Below, one piece after another: positions 15,370 to 24,670 of a DNA stretch of 64,000 bases. Made by a program: the position numbers and the translations under genes. The stretch lies in contig CAWBFA010000001.1 of NCBI GenBank assembly GCA_963788055.1, forward strand, positions 434,001-498,000, read 5' to 3'. Below the pieces are notes generated by a model. That model made no database searches and was not told where the DNA came from. It saw only the letters and a list, made by a program, of their open reading frames with translations. Within the stretch, counting starts at the first letter, position 1. Each line of letters starts with the position of its first letter. The stretch comes from JACCTU01 sp963788055 (GTDB taxonomy: Bacteria > Actinomycetota > Thermoleophilia > Gaiellales > Gaiellaceae).

Positions 15370-17165
15370 GTGGCCGCCGCGGCGCTCGCGCGGAGCTGGG
15401 CGAAGAGGTCGGCCATCTCGAGCGCCGTTCGCGCGGCCTCGGCCCCCTTGTCCACGCGGGCCTCGGCCTGCTCGACGCTCTCGGTCGTGAGCACCCCGAA
15501 GGCGACCGGAACGCCGGTCTCGATCGCGGCCAGCTGCAGTCCCGAGGCCGCCTCGCCCGCGACGAACTCGAAGTGCGCGGTCTCCCCGCGGACGACGCAG
15601 CCGAGCGCGACGATGCAGGAGAAGCGGCGCGTCTTCGCGAGCGCCAGCGCGGCGAGCGGGAGCTCGAAGGCACCCGGCACGGGCACGACGGTCACCGCCT
15701 CGCGTGCCACGCCGGCGCGCTCGAGCTCCTCGAGTGCGGACGTGAGCATCCGGGTCGTGATCTCGCCGTTGAACTTCGCGACGAGCACGGCGACGCCCCG
15801 CCGGCCCCCGACGGGCGAGCCTTCGAGCACCTGCACGCCGTCTGGAAGCTCGAGCTCTCCTTCGGCGTGCTGATCCGGCGCGCGGAGCTGCGGGAGCTCG
15901 GCCGGCTCCGTCACTCGGCAGTCGTCCTCGAAGCGGCGATCCTGGTGGTGCAGCCGGTGCCCGAGCTTCTCGCGCTTCGCGGCGAGGTACCGCTCGTTCT
16001 CCGGGTTGGGCTCGACCTCGATCGGCACCTGCTCGGTGACGGTCAGGCCGTAGCCCTCGAGGCCGGTCAGCTTCTTCGGGTTGTTCGTCAGGATTCGGAT
16101 CGTCGTCAAGCCCAGGTCGGCCAGGATCTGGTTGCCGATCCCCCACTCTCTCGCATCGGCCGGATAGCCGAGCTCGAGGTTCGCCTCGACGGTGTCGAGC
16201 CCGGCCTCCTGCAGCTCGTAGGCCTGCAGCTTCGAGAGCAGTCCGATCCCGCGCCCCTCCTGCGACATGTAGAGGAGCACGCCGCGGCCCTCGTCGTCGA
16301 TGCGGCGCAGCGCGAGCTCGAGCTGGTCGCCGCAGTCGCAGCGCAGCGAATGGAAGACGTCCCCGGTCAGACACTCGGAATGCACGCGGACCAGCACGTC
16401 TTCGCCGCCCTCGACGTCTCCCTTGACGAGCGCGACGTGCGGCTTGCCGGTCAGCGTCTCGCGGAACGCAACCGCGGTGAACTCGCCGTACGCGGTCGGA
16501 AGCCGCACCTGTGCGACGCGCTCGACGAGCTTCTCGGTCGCGCGGCGGTACTCGATCAGGTCGGCGATCGTCAGCAGCTTGATCCCATGCCGCTTGCAGA
16601 AGATCGTCAGGTCCGGGACGCGGGACATCGTCCCGTCCTCGTTCATGATCTCGCAGACGACGCCCGCCGGGTTCAGGCCGGCCAGGCGCGCGAGGTCGAC
16701 CGCAGCCTCGGTCTGGCCCGAGCGCTCGAGCACCCCGCCGGGCCGCGCGCGAAGCGGAAAGACGTGGCCGGGACGGACGAGGTCGTGCGAGCCCTTCGAC
16801 GGGTCGATCGCGACCTGGATCGTGTGCGACCGGTCGGGCGCGGAGATCCCGGTGGTGACGCCCTCGCGCGCCTCGACAGAGACGGTGAAGGCCGTGCCGA
16901 GGGGCGTCTCGTTCTCGCGCGCCATTTGCTCGAGCCCGAGGTGGTCGCAGCGCTCCTCGGTCAGGCAGAGGCAGATCAGCCCGCGCGCGTGGGTCGCCAT
17001 GAAGTTGATCGCTTCGGGCGTCGCGAACTGTGCAGCGATCGTCAGGTCGCCCTCGTTCTCCCGGTCCTCGGCGTCGACGACGACGACGAAGCGGCCCTGG
17101 CGAATGTCCTCGATTGCTTCTTCGACGGTCGCGAACGGCGCGCGCGTCTCGACTGTGGTGCTCAC
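15366..17165 (-). CDS. ribBA-ribH: Trifunctional RibB-RibA-RibH riboflavin enzyme
   Basis: A single 599-residue ORF joining three enzymes. RibB (DHBP synthase, 1-205): EDRENEGD (33-40), THARGLICL. RibA (GTP cyclohydrolase II, 206-405): zinc ligands C265, C276, C278 and GRGIGLLSKL (305-313). RibH (lumazine synthase, about 447-599): AKFNGEITTRML (463-474), PGAFELP (497-503), catalytic-region H531 in RGETAHF. RibBA fusions are common; RibH is normally separate. The linker 406-446 is polar and proline/charge-rich. A GTG codon at VQVLEG (444) could be a second, internal start. The 5' GTG overlaps the ribE stop. Confidence 0.88.
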   Translation of the reverse strand: MSTTVETRAPFATVEEAIEDIRQGRFVVVVDAEDRENEGDLTIAAQFATPEAINFMATHARGLICLCLTEERCDHLGLEQMARENETPLGTAFTVSVEAREGVTTGISAPDRSHTIQVAIDPSKGSHDLVRPGHVFPLRARPGGVLERSGQTEAAVDLARLAGLNPAGVVCEIMNEDGTMSRVPDLTIFCKRHGIKLLTIADLIEYRRATEKLVERVAQVRLPTAYGEFTAVAFRETLTGKPHVALVKGDVEGGEDVLVRVHSECLTGDVFHSLRCDCGDQLELALRRIDDEGRGVLLYMSQEGRGIGLLSKLQAYELQEAGLDTVEANLELGYPADAREWGIGNQILADLGLTTIRILTNNPKKLTGLEGYGLTVTEQVPIEVEPNPENERYLAAKREKLGHRLHHQDRRFEDDCRVTEPAELPQLRAPDQHAEGELELPDGVQVLEGSPVGGRRGVAVLVAKFNGEITTRMLTSALEELERAGVAREAVTVVPVPGAFELPLAALALAKTRRFSCIVALGCVVRGETAHFEFVAGEAASGLQLAAIETGVPVAFGVLTTESVEQAEARVDKGAEAARTALEMADLFAQLRASAAAAT

Positions 17166-17716
17166 GTCGTAAGCCTAGTCTCGACCAGGCGCTCCACGTA
17201 CTTGGCAAGGACGTCGACCTCGAGGTTGACCTCGTCGCCGGGCCGCTTTCCTCCAAGCGTCGTCACCTCGAGGGTGTGCGGGACGAGCGCGACCTCGAAG
17301 CTCTCGTCGCCGAGCGCTGCGATCGTGAGCGCGACGCCGTCGACCGTGATCGAGCCCTTCTCCACGCAGTAGCGCAGGAGCTCGGGCGGCGCCTCAACGA
17401 TGAGCCGCTCGCCGTCGAACGAACGCACCCGTCCAACCGAGTCGACATGGCCCTGGACGTAGTGGCCGCCGAGCGGCTCCCCGGCACGGACTGCGGGCTC
17501 GAGGTTCGCCTCCGCGCCGAACGGCTTCACACGCGAGCTCGTCTCGCCGACGACGTCGAATTCGAGCGTGCCGCGGTCGGCCTGGACGACCGTGAGACAG
17601 ACGCCGTCCACTGAGACCGAGTCGCCGATTCCTGGCTCGAGCGTCGACTCGACGACGAGCCGCCCGTTGTCGAACGAGGCGACCCGGCCGCGCTCCCTGA
17701 CGATCCCCGTGAACAT
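17162..17716 (-). CDS. ribE: Riboflavin synthase (alpha chain)
   Basis: Riboflavin synthase of 184 residues, catalysing dismutation of two 6,7-dimethyl-8-ribityllumazine molecules to riboflavin. It begins with the invariant MFTGIVRERG and shows the two homologous lumazine-binding repeats: SVDGVCLTVV near residue 36 and TVDGVALTIA near residue 130, plus GGHYVQGHVD. It lies between the LLM oxidoreductase and the RibB-RibA-RibH gene and overlaps the latter by 4 bases. Confidence 0.96.
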   Translation of the reverse strand: MFTGIVRERGRVASFDNGRLVVESTLEPGIGDSVSVDGVCLTVVQADRGTLEFDVVGETSSRVKPFGAEANLEPAVRAGEPLGGHYVQGHVDSVGRVRSFDGERLIVEAPPELLRYCVEKGSITVDGVALTIAALGDESFEVALVPHTLEVTTLGGKRPGDEVNLEVDVLAKYVERLVETRLTT

Positions 17717-17725
17717 CCCGAAAGG

Positions 17726-18508
17726 CTACGGGCCCGCCTCGACCCGAGCGAGGACTGTCTCGATCTCTCCCCGGCCGTCGTGGATCTGCTCGACCCACCA
17801 CGTCGCCCCCGCCTCGGCATAGGCGTCGTGAAGCTCACGTTCGCCGGGTTGTGAGTAGCCCATGACTGCGACGTCGTCGAAGGAGTAACCCTCGAGCATC
17901 GCGGTGAGGTCCTCGGGCGATGTCGTGATCTCGCTCGGGCTCGCGGTGTCCGCGAACCAGCCGTCGAAGCGCTCCGCGCGAGCCCGCGCTCTTTGGCTCG
18001 TGCCCCCGATCCAGATCGGCAGGCGGTCAGGTGCGGGGGCGAGCGTGACCCCGTCGACCGTGAAGTGCTCGCCCTTGTGGTCGAGCTGCTCGCCGGAGAG
18101 CAGCGCACGGATCACGTCGAGCCCCTCGTCGAGCAACTCTGCCCGCGCGTGCGCGTCCTCGTCCTCGCCGAAGCGCGCGAACTCGCCGTGACCGCCGCCG
18201 AGGCCGGCACCGAAGATGACGCGGCCGGGCGCGAGACGGTCGAGCGTGGCCAGTTCGTGCGCCACCACGTGCGGTCGGCGCCGCGCCACCGGTGTGACGC
18301 CGGTCCCGATCAGGATCCGCTCGGTGGACGCCGCAACCGCGCCGAGCGTCACCCACGGGTCGGCCGCAGGCCCGTCCCAAACGAACCCGAGGTGGTCCCA
18401 GATGAGGTACGCGTCCCACCCCGCGCGCTCTGCCGCCTGCGCGACGCGGACCGCGGTGTGAGGCTCGGAGTACGAGCCGATGTTCGAGCTGAGCAGTCCG
18501 AACTTCAC
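17726..18508 (-). CDS. LLM-class flavin/F420-dependent oxidoreductase
   Basis: Luciferase-like monooxygenase family protein, 260 residues, a TIM barrel that uses FMN or coenzyme F420. Typical segments are AERAGWDAYLIWDH, the GTGVTPVARRRPHVVAHELATLDRLAPGR region and LPIWIGGTS. It is embedded in the riboflavin operon between ribD and ribE with a GTGA overlap to ribD. The substrate is unknown. Its location next to flavin genes is suggestive because both FMN and the deazaflavin F420 derive from this pathway. Confidence 0.88.
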   Translation of the reverse strand: MKFGLLSSNIGSYSEPHTAVRVAQAAERAGWDAYLIWDHLGFVWDGPAADPWVTLGAVAASTERILIGTGVTPVARRRPHVVAHELATLDRLAPGRVIFGAGLGGGHGEFARFGEDEDAHARAELLDEGLDVIRALLSGEQLDHKGEHFTVDGVTLAPAPDRLPIWIGGTSQRARARAERFDGWFADTASPSEITTSPEDLTAMLEGYSFDDVAVMGYSQPGERELHDAYAEAGATWWVEQIHDGRGEIETVLARVEAGP

Positions 18509-19441
18509 GGCTCGCGGAGGTATCCCTCGAAGAGCACGTCTTCGCCGACGTTCCGGACCGAGGTGTGGGTCAGCTCGCGCGGTTCTGCGAAGTCCTTGAA
18601 GACGGGCGGTCCCGCACCCGAGAGCCTCGGGGCGACGAAGAGCAGGAGCTTGTCGATCAGCTCACGCTCGAGGAACGCGGTCGCGATCGTCGGGCCGCCC
18701 TCGAGCAGGAGCGACTGCACACCTTCGGCCCCCAGCGCACGCAGCTCCTCGACCGGCTCGCCAGAGCGCAGCTCCAACGTCGAGCCGTCGGGGAGCGGCC
18801 CGAGCCCGAACGCGATCCGCCGCGGCTGACGCTCGACGGCGACGTCGCGTGCGTCGAGCTCGCGGGTCGTCGGCGCGCACGGTCCCCATTCCTACCGCGA
18901 CCGCGTCGGACCGTGCACGCAGCTCGTGGACGAGCCGCCGCGAATCCTCGCCCGAGATCCAGCGCGAGCCCGGAATCGTCACGCGGCCGTCGAGCGTGAC
19001 CGCCGCCTTGTACGTCACGAACGGCCGCTCGAGCGTCGCCCACGTGCGCCACGCCTCGTTCTGTCGTCGCGCTTCCCAGAGCTCGAGCACCTCGACCTCC
19101 ACGCCGAGCTCGCCCAGACGCTCGATGCCTGCCTGCGACGGATCGTCCGATCCGACGACGACCTTCGCGATTCCCGCGCCGACGATCGCGTCGACGCACG
19201 GCGGCGTCTGGCCGAAGTGCGAGCACGGCTCGAGTGTCGCGTAGAGCGTCGCCCCTGCCGCGCGGCCGCCGGCGGCGCGGAGCGCGATGATCTCGGCGTG
19301 CGGCCCGCCTGCGTGCTCGTGCCAGCCCTCGCCGACGACCGTTCCCCCCGGGGTGACGACGACCGCGCCGACGACGGGGTTCGGGTGGGTTGTCCCGCGC
19401 CCTCGCTCGGCGAGCTCGAGCGCCCTCCTCATGTGGCTCAC
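18505..19441 (-). CDS. ribD: RibD deaminase/reductase, one frame break
   Basis: Bifunctional diaminohydroxyphosphoribosylaminopyrimidine deaminase and 5-amino-6-(5-phosphoribosylamino)uracil reductase. Deaminase domain: HPNPVVGAVVV, zinc ligand HAE and PCSHFGQTPPC. Reductase domain: KAAVTLDGRV, GMGTVRADDP and the C-terminal LLLEGGPTIATAFLE. A one-base loss near 18866 (DDPR-ELDARDV) separates the ORFs; restoring it gives a normal 312-residue protein. The GTG start overlaps the rpe stop; the stop overlaps the LLM start. Confidence 0.92.
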
Positions 19442-20115
19442 GCCAGCGCTTGTACCAAGCGGCGGTAGGCCCGCGCGAGATCCTCCCGTCCGAAGATCGC
19501 ACTTGCGGAGACGAGCAGCGTCGCGCCCGCCTCGTACGCCGCGCGCACGTTCTCCTCGTTGATCCCGCCGTCGACCTGCACGTGCACCTCCTTCGGAAGC
19601 AACTGGCGCGTCAGCCGGATCCGCTCGAGCGACTCCGGCAGGAACTCCTGGCCCGAGTACCCGGGCTCGATGCTCATGCAGAGCACGACGTCGACGCCTT
19701 CCGCCGTCGCGACGGCCTCCGCGACCGGCGTGCCCGGCTTGAACGCCAGCCCGACCTCGAGGTCGTGCTCGCGGGCGGCCTGCACGTTGCCGCGCACGTC
19801 GCGCACGGCCTCGTAGTGGAACGTCACGCTGTCGGCACCCGCGCTGGCGAAGGCGCCGAAGTGCTTCGACGGGTTCTCGACCATCAGGTGGCAGTCGATC
19901 CGCCCCTCCATCGCGTGAATCTGCTCCGAGATGGACGCGAGGACGATCGGTCCCATCGTGACCGGCTCGACGAAGTGGCCGTCACCGCAGTCGAAGTGGA
20001 ACACCCGGGCTCCCGCGTGCAGGAGAACTTCGATCTGGTCCGCGAGGTGGCCGAAGTCGGCCGCGTAGAGCGACGGCTCGATCTCGACCGTGCGGACCCA
20101 CTCGCGCCAGGGCAC
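19438..20115 (-). CDS. rpe: Ribulose-phosphate 3-epimerase
   Basis: Rpe, 225 residues, interconverts ribulose 5-phosphate and xylulose 5-phosphate. The TIM-barrel signature is present: IEPSLYAADFGHL, FDCGDGHFVEPVTMGP (the family more often has D-MDG), CHLMVENPSKH, MSIEPGYSGQEF and VQVDGGINEENV. It is coupled to ribD; since ribulose 5-phosphate is the substrate of RibB, its place at the head of the rib genes makes metabolic sense. Confidence 0.95.
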   Translation of the reverse strand: MPWREWVRTVEIEPSLYAADFGHLADQIEVLLHAGARVFHFDCGDGHFVEPVTMGPIVLASISEQIHAMEGRIDCHLMVENPSKHFGAFASAGADSVTFHYEAVRDVRGNVQAAREHDLEVGLAFKPGTPVAEAVATAEGVDVVLCMSIEPGYSGQEFLPESLERIRLTRQLLPKEVHVQVDGGINEENVRAAYEAGATLLVSASAIFGREDLARAYRRLVQALA

Positions 20116-20124
20116 GGCGCGATC

Positions 20125-21330
20125 TTACGAAGCTTTGAGTCGCGCGATGAAGAACCCGGACGTTCGATCCCTGTCGGGACGAGTCAGCAGGAACTCGGAG
20201 CGCTTCGGGTGCGCGAACTGCGGCCACTCGTCGCCGAGCGGGTCGACCTCGAGGCCCGAGTCGTCGACCACTGCCTCGTTCTCGTCCTCGTTGATCGTGC
20301 ACACCGCGTACACGACGATTCCACCCAGCCGCGTTCGCGAGGCGGCCTCCTGGAGGAGCGCGAGCTGGAGGTCCGGGAGCGGGCGGGCACGCCAGCGAAG
20401 ATCGGGGCGCGCAGCGAGGACGCCGAGCCCCGAGCAGGGCGCGTCGACGAGCGCCCGGTCGAACCCATCGAGCTCGGGCGGCAGCGCGGTCGCGTCGGCC
20501 TCGACGACGTGCACGTTCGCGGCGCCGAGCAACGCAGCGTTCTCGCGCAGCTCCCGCGCGCGACCGGGATTCAGCTCGACCGCGGTGACCTCGCCGGCGA
20601 GCATCGTCGCCTTTCCTCCGGGCGCGGCGCACGAGTCGAGAATGCGCTCGCCCTCGCGCGCGCCGACGACGAGGCCGGCGAGCTGCGAACCCCGGCTCTG
20701 CGGCCAGATCCGGCCTTCCGCAAGCGCTTGTTCGTCGACGCGGTCGACGCGGTACGCGCCGGGCACGTCCGTCGGCTCCCCCGGAGGATCGCCGCGCACG
20801 AGCCGGATGACGGTCTCCGGCGGCTCGTTCTGCGCGCGCATCAGCGCGAGCGCGGCGTCCTCGCCGAGATCGCGGCGCCACGTGTCGTAGATCCAGTCGG
20901 GATAGGAGTGCTTGAGCGGACCCTCCGGGAGGGAGCCCAGCAGGCCGCGGAGGCGATCCGTCAGCCGGCGCATGACGGCGTTCGTGAACGCGACCGCGCG
21001 CTCCACCCCGGCGCGGCGGACAAGCTCGACCGTGTCGTCGACGACCGCGTGCGCCGGCAGCTCGGTGTAGCCGACCTGGTACGCGCCGAGCCTGAGCGCC
21101 GCGATCACGGGCGGGTCGAGCTTGCGGACCGGACGGCCGCCGATCGACTCGATCGCGTGGTCGAGCGTGCGGACGCGCTGCACCGTTCCGTAGGCGAGCC
21201 GCTGCGCGAGTGCGCGGTCGCGGTCGTCGAGGTCGGCCGCCACGGTGCGGAACGAGCGATCGGCGTACGACTCGTCCTCGAACACGCGTCGCACGACGGT
21301 GTACGCGACGCGTCTCGCGGGCGCGATCAC
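20125..21330 (-). CDS. rsmB: 16S rRNA m5C967 methyltransferase RsmB
   Basis: RsmB, 401 residues: N-terminal NusB-like RNA-binding domain (about 1-130, with LAQRLAYGTVQRVRTLDHAIE) followed by a SAM-dependent m5C methyltransferase domain with CAAPGGKATML (motif I), DAPCSGLGVLAARPD (motif IV) and VYAVCTINEDENEAVV (catalytic cysteine motif VI). The GTG start overlaps the fmt stop. The order fmt-rsmB-rpe is common in Gram-positive bacteria. Confidence 0.94.
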   Translation of the reverse strand: MIAPARRVAYTVVRRVFEDESYADRSFRTVAADLDDRDRALAQRLAYGTVQRVRTLDHAIESIGGRPVRKLDPPVIAALRLGAYQVGYTELPAHAVVDDTVELVRRAGVERAVAFTNAVMRRLTDRLRGLLGSLPEGPLKHSYPDWIYDTWRRDLGEDAALALMRAQNEPPETVIRLVRGDPPGEPTDVPGAYRVDRVDEQALAEGRIWPQSRGSQLAGLVVGAREGERILDSCAAPGGKATMLAGEVTAVELNPGRARELRENAALLGAANVHVVEADATALPPELDGFDRALVDAPCSGLGVLAARPDLRWRARPLPDLQLALLQEAASRTRLGGIVVYAVCTINEDENEAVVDDSGLEVDPLGDEWPQFAHPKRSEFLLTRPDRDRTSGFFIARLKAS

Positions 21331-22115
21331 CGCAGACCCCGGCGGAACTCCTCGTACGTCATGCGGCGGCGACCGTCGGGTTGCACCTCGAGCGGGACGA
21401 GCTTGCCGTTCTCCACGCGCGCTCGCCAGATCGTGACCGGCCGGCCGTCGAGCTCCGCGCGCGCGCCGATGTGGGGCGAGAGGGCGCGGATCCGACGCAG
21501 CGCGTCCTCGGGATCGGCGAGGTCGAGCTGCCGATCGCTCGCCTCGAGCTTGTGCGCGTACGTCGGCTCGCCTTCCTGCTCACGGAAGGTCGGCTCCGGC
21601 AGCACCTCGTCGAGCAGGTCCGCCGCGAGCTCGGCCGCGCGCTGGTAGACCGCGCCCGCGTCGTCCTCGTCGCCGATGCGAAACGCCCGCTGCGCTGCAA
21701 TCGGCCCGGCGTCGAGCTCCTTCACGAGCTTGATGATCGACACGCCGGTCTCGTCGTCGCCTTCGAGCAGCGCTCGCTCGACCGGGGCGGCCCCGCGCCA
21801 GCGCGGGAGCAGCGACGGATGCACGTTCAGCCAGAGGGCGGCGGCCAGCAGGTCGTCGGGGATCAGTACGCCGTAGGAGACGAGGACGATCGTGTCCACG
21901 CCGGCAACGTCGTCGACGGTCGGACGTTCCGGCTGCCGGACCTCGAGCCCGAGCCGCTCGGCGGCGACCTTGGCGGCCGGCGGGCGCACCTTGCGCCCGC
22001 GGCCCGCCGGCCGGTCGGGCCGCGTGAGCAACCATGCGATCTCGTGGCGCTCGGCGAGACGTTCGAGCAGGTCTGCTCCAAAGGGCGCCGTCGCGGCGAC
22101 GCCGAGTCGGCTCAA
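21327..22115 (-). CDS. fmt: Methionyl-tRNA formyltransferase
   Basis: Fmt formylates initiator Met-tRNA using 10-formyl-THF. The catalytic region NVHPSLLPRWRGAAPVE (N, H and D-type motif) is intact, as is RPDRPAGRGRKVRPPAAK. At 262 residues it is about 50 shorter than most relatives, mainly in the C-terminal OB-like domain. The start appears to be TTG overlapping the def stop (TTGA). It works together with def, the adjacent gene. Confidence 0.93.
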   Translation of the reverse strand: MSRLGVAATAPFGADLLERLAERHEIAWLLTRPDRPAGRGRKVRPPAAKVAAERLGLEVRQPERPTVDDVAGVDTIVLVSYGVLIPDDLLAAALWLNVHPSLLPRWRGAAPVERALLEGDDETGVSIIKLVKELDAGPIAAQRAFRIGDEDDAGAVYQRAAELAADLLDEVLPEPTFREQEGEPTYAHKLEASDRQLDLADPEDALRRIRALSPHIGARAELDGRPVTIWRARVENGKLVPLEVQPDGRRRMTYEEFRRGLR

Positions 22116-22678
22116 GCGAGCGACAACTGTGCGCGAAGCGTCGCCATCGCCTCGCGCCGTGCGTCGTCGGTGGTCCGGTCGACGATCAGTACCCCGTCGA
22201 GGTGGTCGAGCTCGTGCTGCACGACGCGCGCCGGAAGCTCCTCCAGATCGAGCCGCACGTCGTCACCGTCGAGGTCCTGCGCCTCGATCGTCACCGTCAC
22301 GCTGCGCTCGACGGGCACGAGCACTCCCTGCATCGAGAGGCAGCCCTCGTCGTCCGCTTCCAGCTCGGCACTGCTCTCGACGATCCTCGGGTTCACGAGC
22401 ACGCGCGGGTCGTCGTCGCCGGACTGGAAGACGAACAGCCGCTGCAGGACGCCGACCTGCGTCGCCGCGAGGCCGACGCCGTGCGCGTCGACCATGAGCG
22501 CGGTCATCCGCTCTGCGAGCTGCCGAAGCGCGTCGTCGAACTGGTCGACCTCCTTCGCGCGCATCCGCAGCGCGGGGTCGGGGTACTGTCGGATCTGGGA
22601 GAGCGCGAGACGCCGGCGTGCGAGCGCCTCGGCGTCGAGTTCGCCCGTGTCGCGCAGCTCGCCCGCGTCCTCCGCCAC
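22112..22678 (-). CDS. def: Peptide deformylase
   Basis: Def removes the formyl group from new proteins. The 188-residue protein has all three metal-site motifs: GVGLAATQVG, EGCLSMQGV (cysteine ligand) and QHELDHLDGVL (two histidine ligands plus catalytic glutamate). An acidic N-terminal extension of about 20 residues precedes the usual RQYPDPALRMRAKEV. It lies 24 bases downstream of priA and overlaps fmt. Confidence 0.96.
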   Translation of the reverse strand: MAEDAGELRDTGELDAEALARRRLALSQIRQYPDPALRMRAKEVDQFDDALRQLAERMTALMVDAHGVGLAATQVGVLQRLFVFQSGDDDPRVLVNPRIVESSAELEADDEGCLSMQGVLVPVERSVTVTIEAQDLDGDDVRLDLEELPARVVQHELDHLDGVLIVDRTTDDARREAMATLRAQLSLA

Positions 22679-22702
22679 GGCGGGAGTGTAGTTGGCGCGA
22701 CC

Positions 22703-24628
22703 TCAGAGACTCTGCGGATCCACGTCGACCACCGCCGTGAGCTCAGCTCGGCGCATCGCGGGAGCGGCTTCGGCCAGGAGGCGGCCCGCGCGCGCTGCGA
22801 CGCGTCGCGGCTCGGTCGTCTTCGCGATCAGCTGGGCGCGGTGGCGGCCGCGAAGGCGAAGGAGCGGCGCGGGCCCGAGCAGCTCGCCCTCCTCGAACCT
22901 CGACGCGAGCTCTCTCAGCGCCGTGAGCGGCGGCTCCGGCTCCGGCCCGGCGACGACCACACGGACGAGATGGCAGAAGGGCGGGTAGCCGAGCTCGCGG
23001 CGGCGCTCGAGCTCGCCCTCGAGGAATCCGGCGACGTCGTGGCGCGCGGCAAAGGCAACCGCTCGCGCGTCCGGCTGGAAGGTCTGCACGACGACCCGAC
23101 CGGGCGCGTCGCGGCCGGAGCGCCCCGCGAGCTGCGTCAGCAGCGCGAACGTCCGCTCCTCGGCGCGGAAGTCCGGCAGCCCGAGCTGCGTGTCGGCGTC
23201 GACGACGGCCGCGAGCGAGACGCCGGCGAAGTGATGGCCCTTCGCGACCATCTGAGTCCCGAGCAGCACGGCCCGGTCGGTCTCGGCGAACCGGCGCAGC
23301 GCCTCGGGCACCGCGCCGCGCTCCGCGACGACGTCGGCGTCGAGCCGGATCCGCTCGAGCTCAGGCACACGCGCCGCGAGCTCCTTCTCGAGCTTCTCAG
23401 TGCCCGCGCCGATCCGCGCGAGCTCGGGTGACGCGCATGCCGGGCACGTCTCGGGCGACGCGACCGCATGCCCGCAGTGGTGGCAGTGCAGGACGTCGTC
23501 GCGGTGGAGCACGAGCGCGACGTCGCAGTTCGGGCAGCGGAGCGTCGTCCCGCAGGCGCGGCAGTGGATCGCCGGCGCGACGCCGCGACGGTTGAGCAGC
23601 AGGATCGCCTTGCCGCCCTCCTCCGCGACGCGGCCGAGCGCGGCGAGCAGCGGCGCCGAGAGCGGGTACCCGGCCTCACGGCGAAGGTCGACGACGCGCA
23701 CCGGCGGGAGCGACCCGACGAGCCGCCCGCCGAGATCGACGCGTTCGAGGCGCTCCCAGCTCTCGGGCCGCGGGGTCGCACTGCCGTACACGGCGACCGC
23801 GCCCTCGAGCGCAGCGCGCTTCGCGGCGACGGTGCGCGCGTCGTAGCGCGGGTCGGACTCTTGCTTGTACGACTGGTCGTGCTCCTCGTCGACACAGATC
23901 AGGCCGAGGTCGCGGACCGGCGCGAAGATCGCCGACCGTGCGCCCACGACGATGCGGGCCTCCCCTCGAGCGATCCGCTCGCGCTCGTCACGCCGCTCCG
24001 CATCGGTGAGGCCGGAGTGGAGGATCGCCAGGCCGTCGCCGAAGCGCGCGGCGAAGCGCCCGGCCGCCTGTGGCGTGAGCGCGATCTCCGGGACGAGGAC
24101 GATCGCGCCGAGCCCGCGTTCGAGCGCAGCCGCGCACGCCTGGAGGTAGACCTCGGTCTTGCCGCTGCCGGTTGCACCCGCGAGGAGCACGTTCCCGCCG
24201 CGGCCGAGCGCGCCGACGATCCGCTCGACCGCTCCGCGCTGCTCGTCGGTCAACTGCTCAGGCTCGCTCTCGCCAACAAGCCCCTCGCGCGAGAGCGGCG
24301 ACGGGCGCTCGCCGCGTCGCTTCCGCACGCGAGGCGCGACGAGCGCGAGCGTTCGCGCGGGGGTCGACCCGTAGTACTCGGCGAGCCAGAGGGCGAGATC
24401 CACGAGCGCCGGCGGGAGCTCTTCGACGACCCGCTCGATGGCCGCGACCTCGATCCCCTCCGGAGCGCGGCCGTCGACGTCGACGACGACGCCGCGCGCC
24501 TTCGACCGGCCGAAGCGCACCTCGACGACCGCGCCCTTCTCGACTTCGTCCGGCACCTCATAGGTGAAGATCCGGGAGGAGAGCGCCCTCGCGCTGAGGA
24601 GCGGGTAGACGGACGCGAAGCGGCTCAC
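22703..24628 (-). CDS. priA: Primosomal protein N' (replication restart helicase PriA)
   Basis: PriA, 641 residues from GTG 24628, restarts replication at repaired forks. The N-terminal DNA-binding region is followed by GATGSGKTEVY (Walker A), DEEHDQSYKQ (DEEH), then a zinc domain with four cysteine pairs (CRAC, CPNC, CHHC, CPAC) and GTQMVAKGHHF and QLAGRSGRD helicase motifs. All eight zinc cysteines are present. It heads the long def-fmt-rsmB-rpe-rib block. The region upstream is shared with the divergent fbpC promoter. Confidence 0.95.
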   Translation of the reverse strand: MSRFASVYPLLSARALSSRIFTYEVPDEVEKGAVVEVRFGRSKARGVVVDVDGRAPEGIEVAAIERVVEELPPALVDLALWLAEYYGSTPARTLALVAPRVRKRRGERPSPLSREGLVGESEPEQLTDEQRGAVERIVGALGRGGNVLLAGATGSGKTEVYLQACAAALERGLGAIVLVPEIALTPQAAGRFAARFGDGLAILHSGLTDAERRDERERIARGEARIVVGARSAIFAPVRDLGLICVDEEHDQSYKQESDPRYDARTVAAKRAALEGAVAVYGSATPRPESWERLERVDLGGRLVGSLPPVRVVDLRREAGYPLSAPLLAALGRVAEEGGKAILLLNRRGVAPAIHCRACGTTLRCPNCDVALVLHRDDVLHCHHCGHAVASPETCPACASPELARIGAGTEKLEKELAARVPELERIRLDADVVAERGAVPEALRRFAETDRAVLLGTQMVAKGHHFAGVSLAAVVDADTQLGLPDFRAEERTFALLTQLAGRSGRDAPGRVVVQTFQPDARAVAFAARHDVAGFLEGELERRRELGYPPFCHLVRVVVAGPEPEPPLTALRELASRFEEGELLGPAPLLRLRGRHRAQLIAKTTEPRRVAARAGRLLAEAAPAMRRAELTAVVDVDPQSL

Positions 24629-24670
24629 GCCGCCGAGCGTAGTCCGGCGGGCGGAGCACCCGCCGCCTGA

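Noticed and set aside
15019..17256. A 745-codon minus-strand ORF parallel to the RibB-RibA-RibH gene
   Set aside because: It is a shadow frame of the rib gene, rich in arginine and lacking any recognisable motif, as expected in very GC-rich DNA. The same applies to many other long ORFs opposite or inside real genes.
15366..20115. FMN riboswitch upstream of rib genes
   Set aside because: No sequence resembling the conserved FMN aptamer was seen before ribD, ribE or the RibB-RibA-RibH gene; the genes are tightly overlapping with no space for one.
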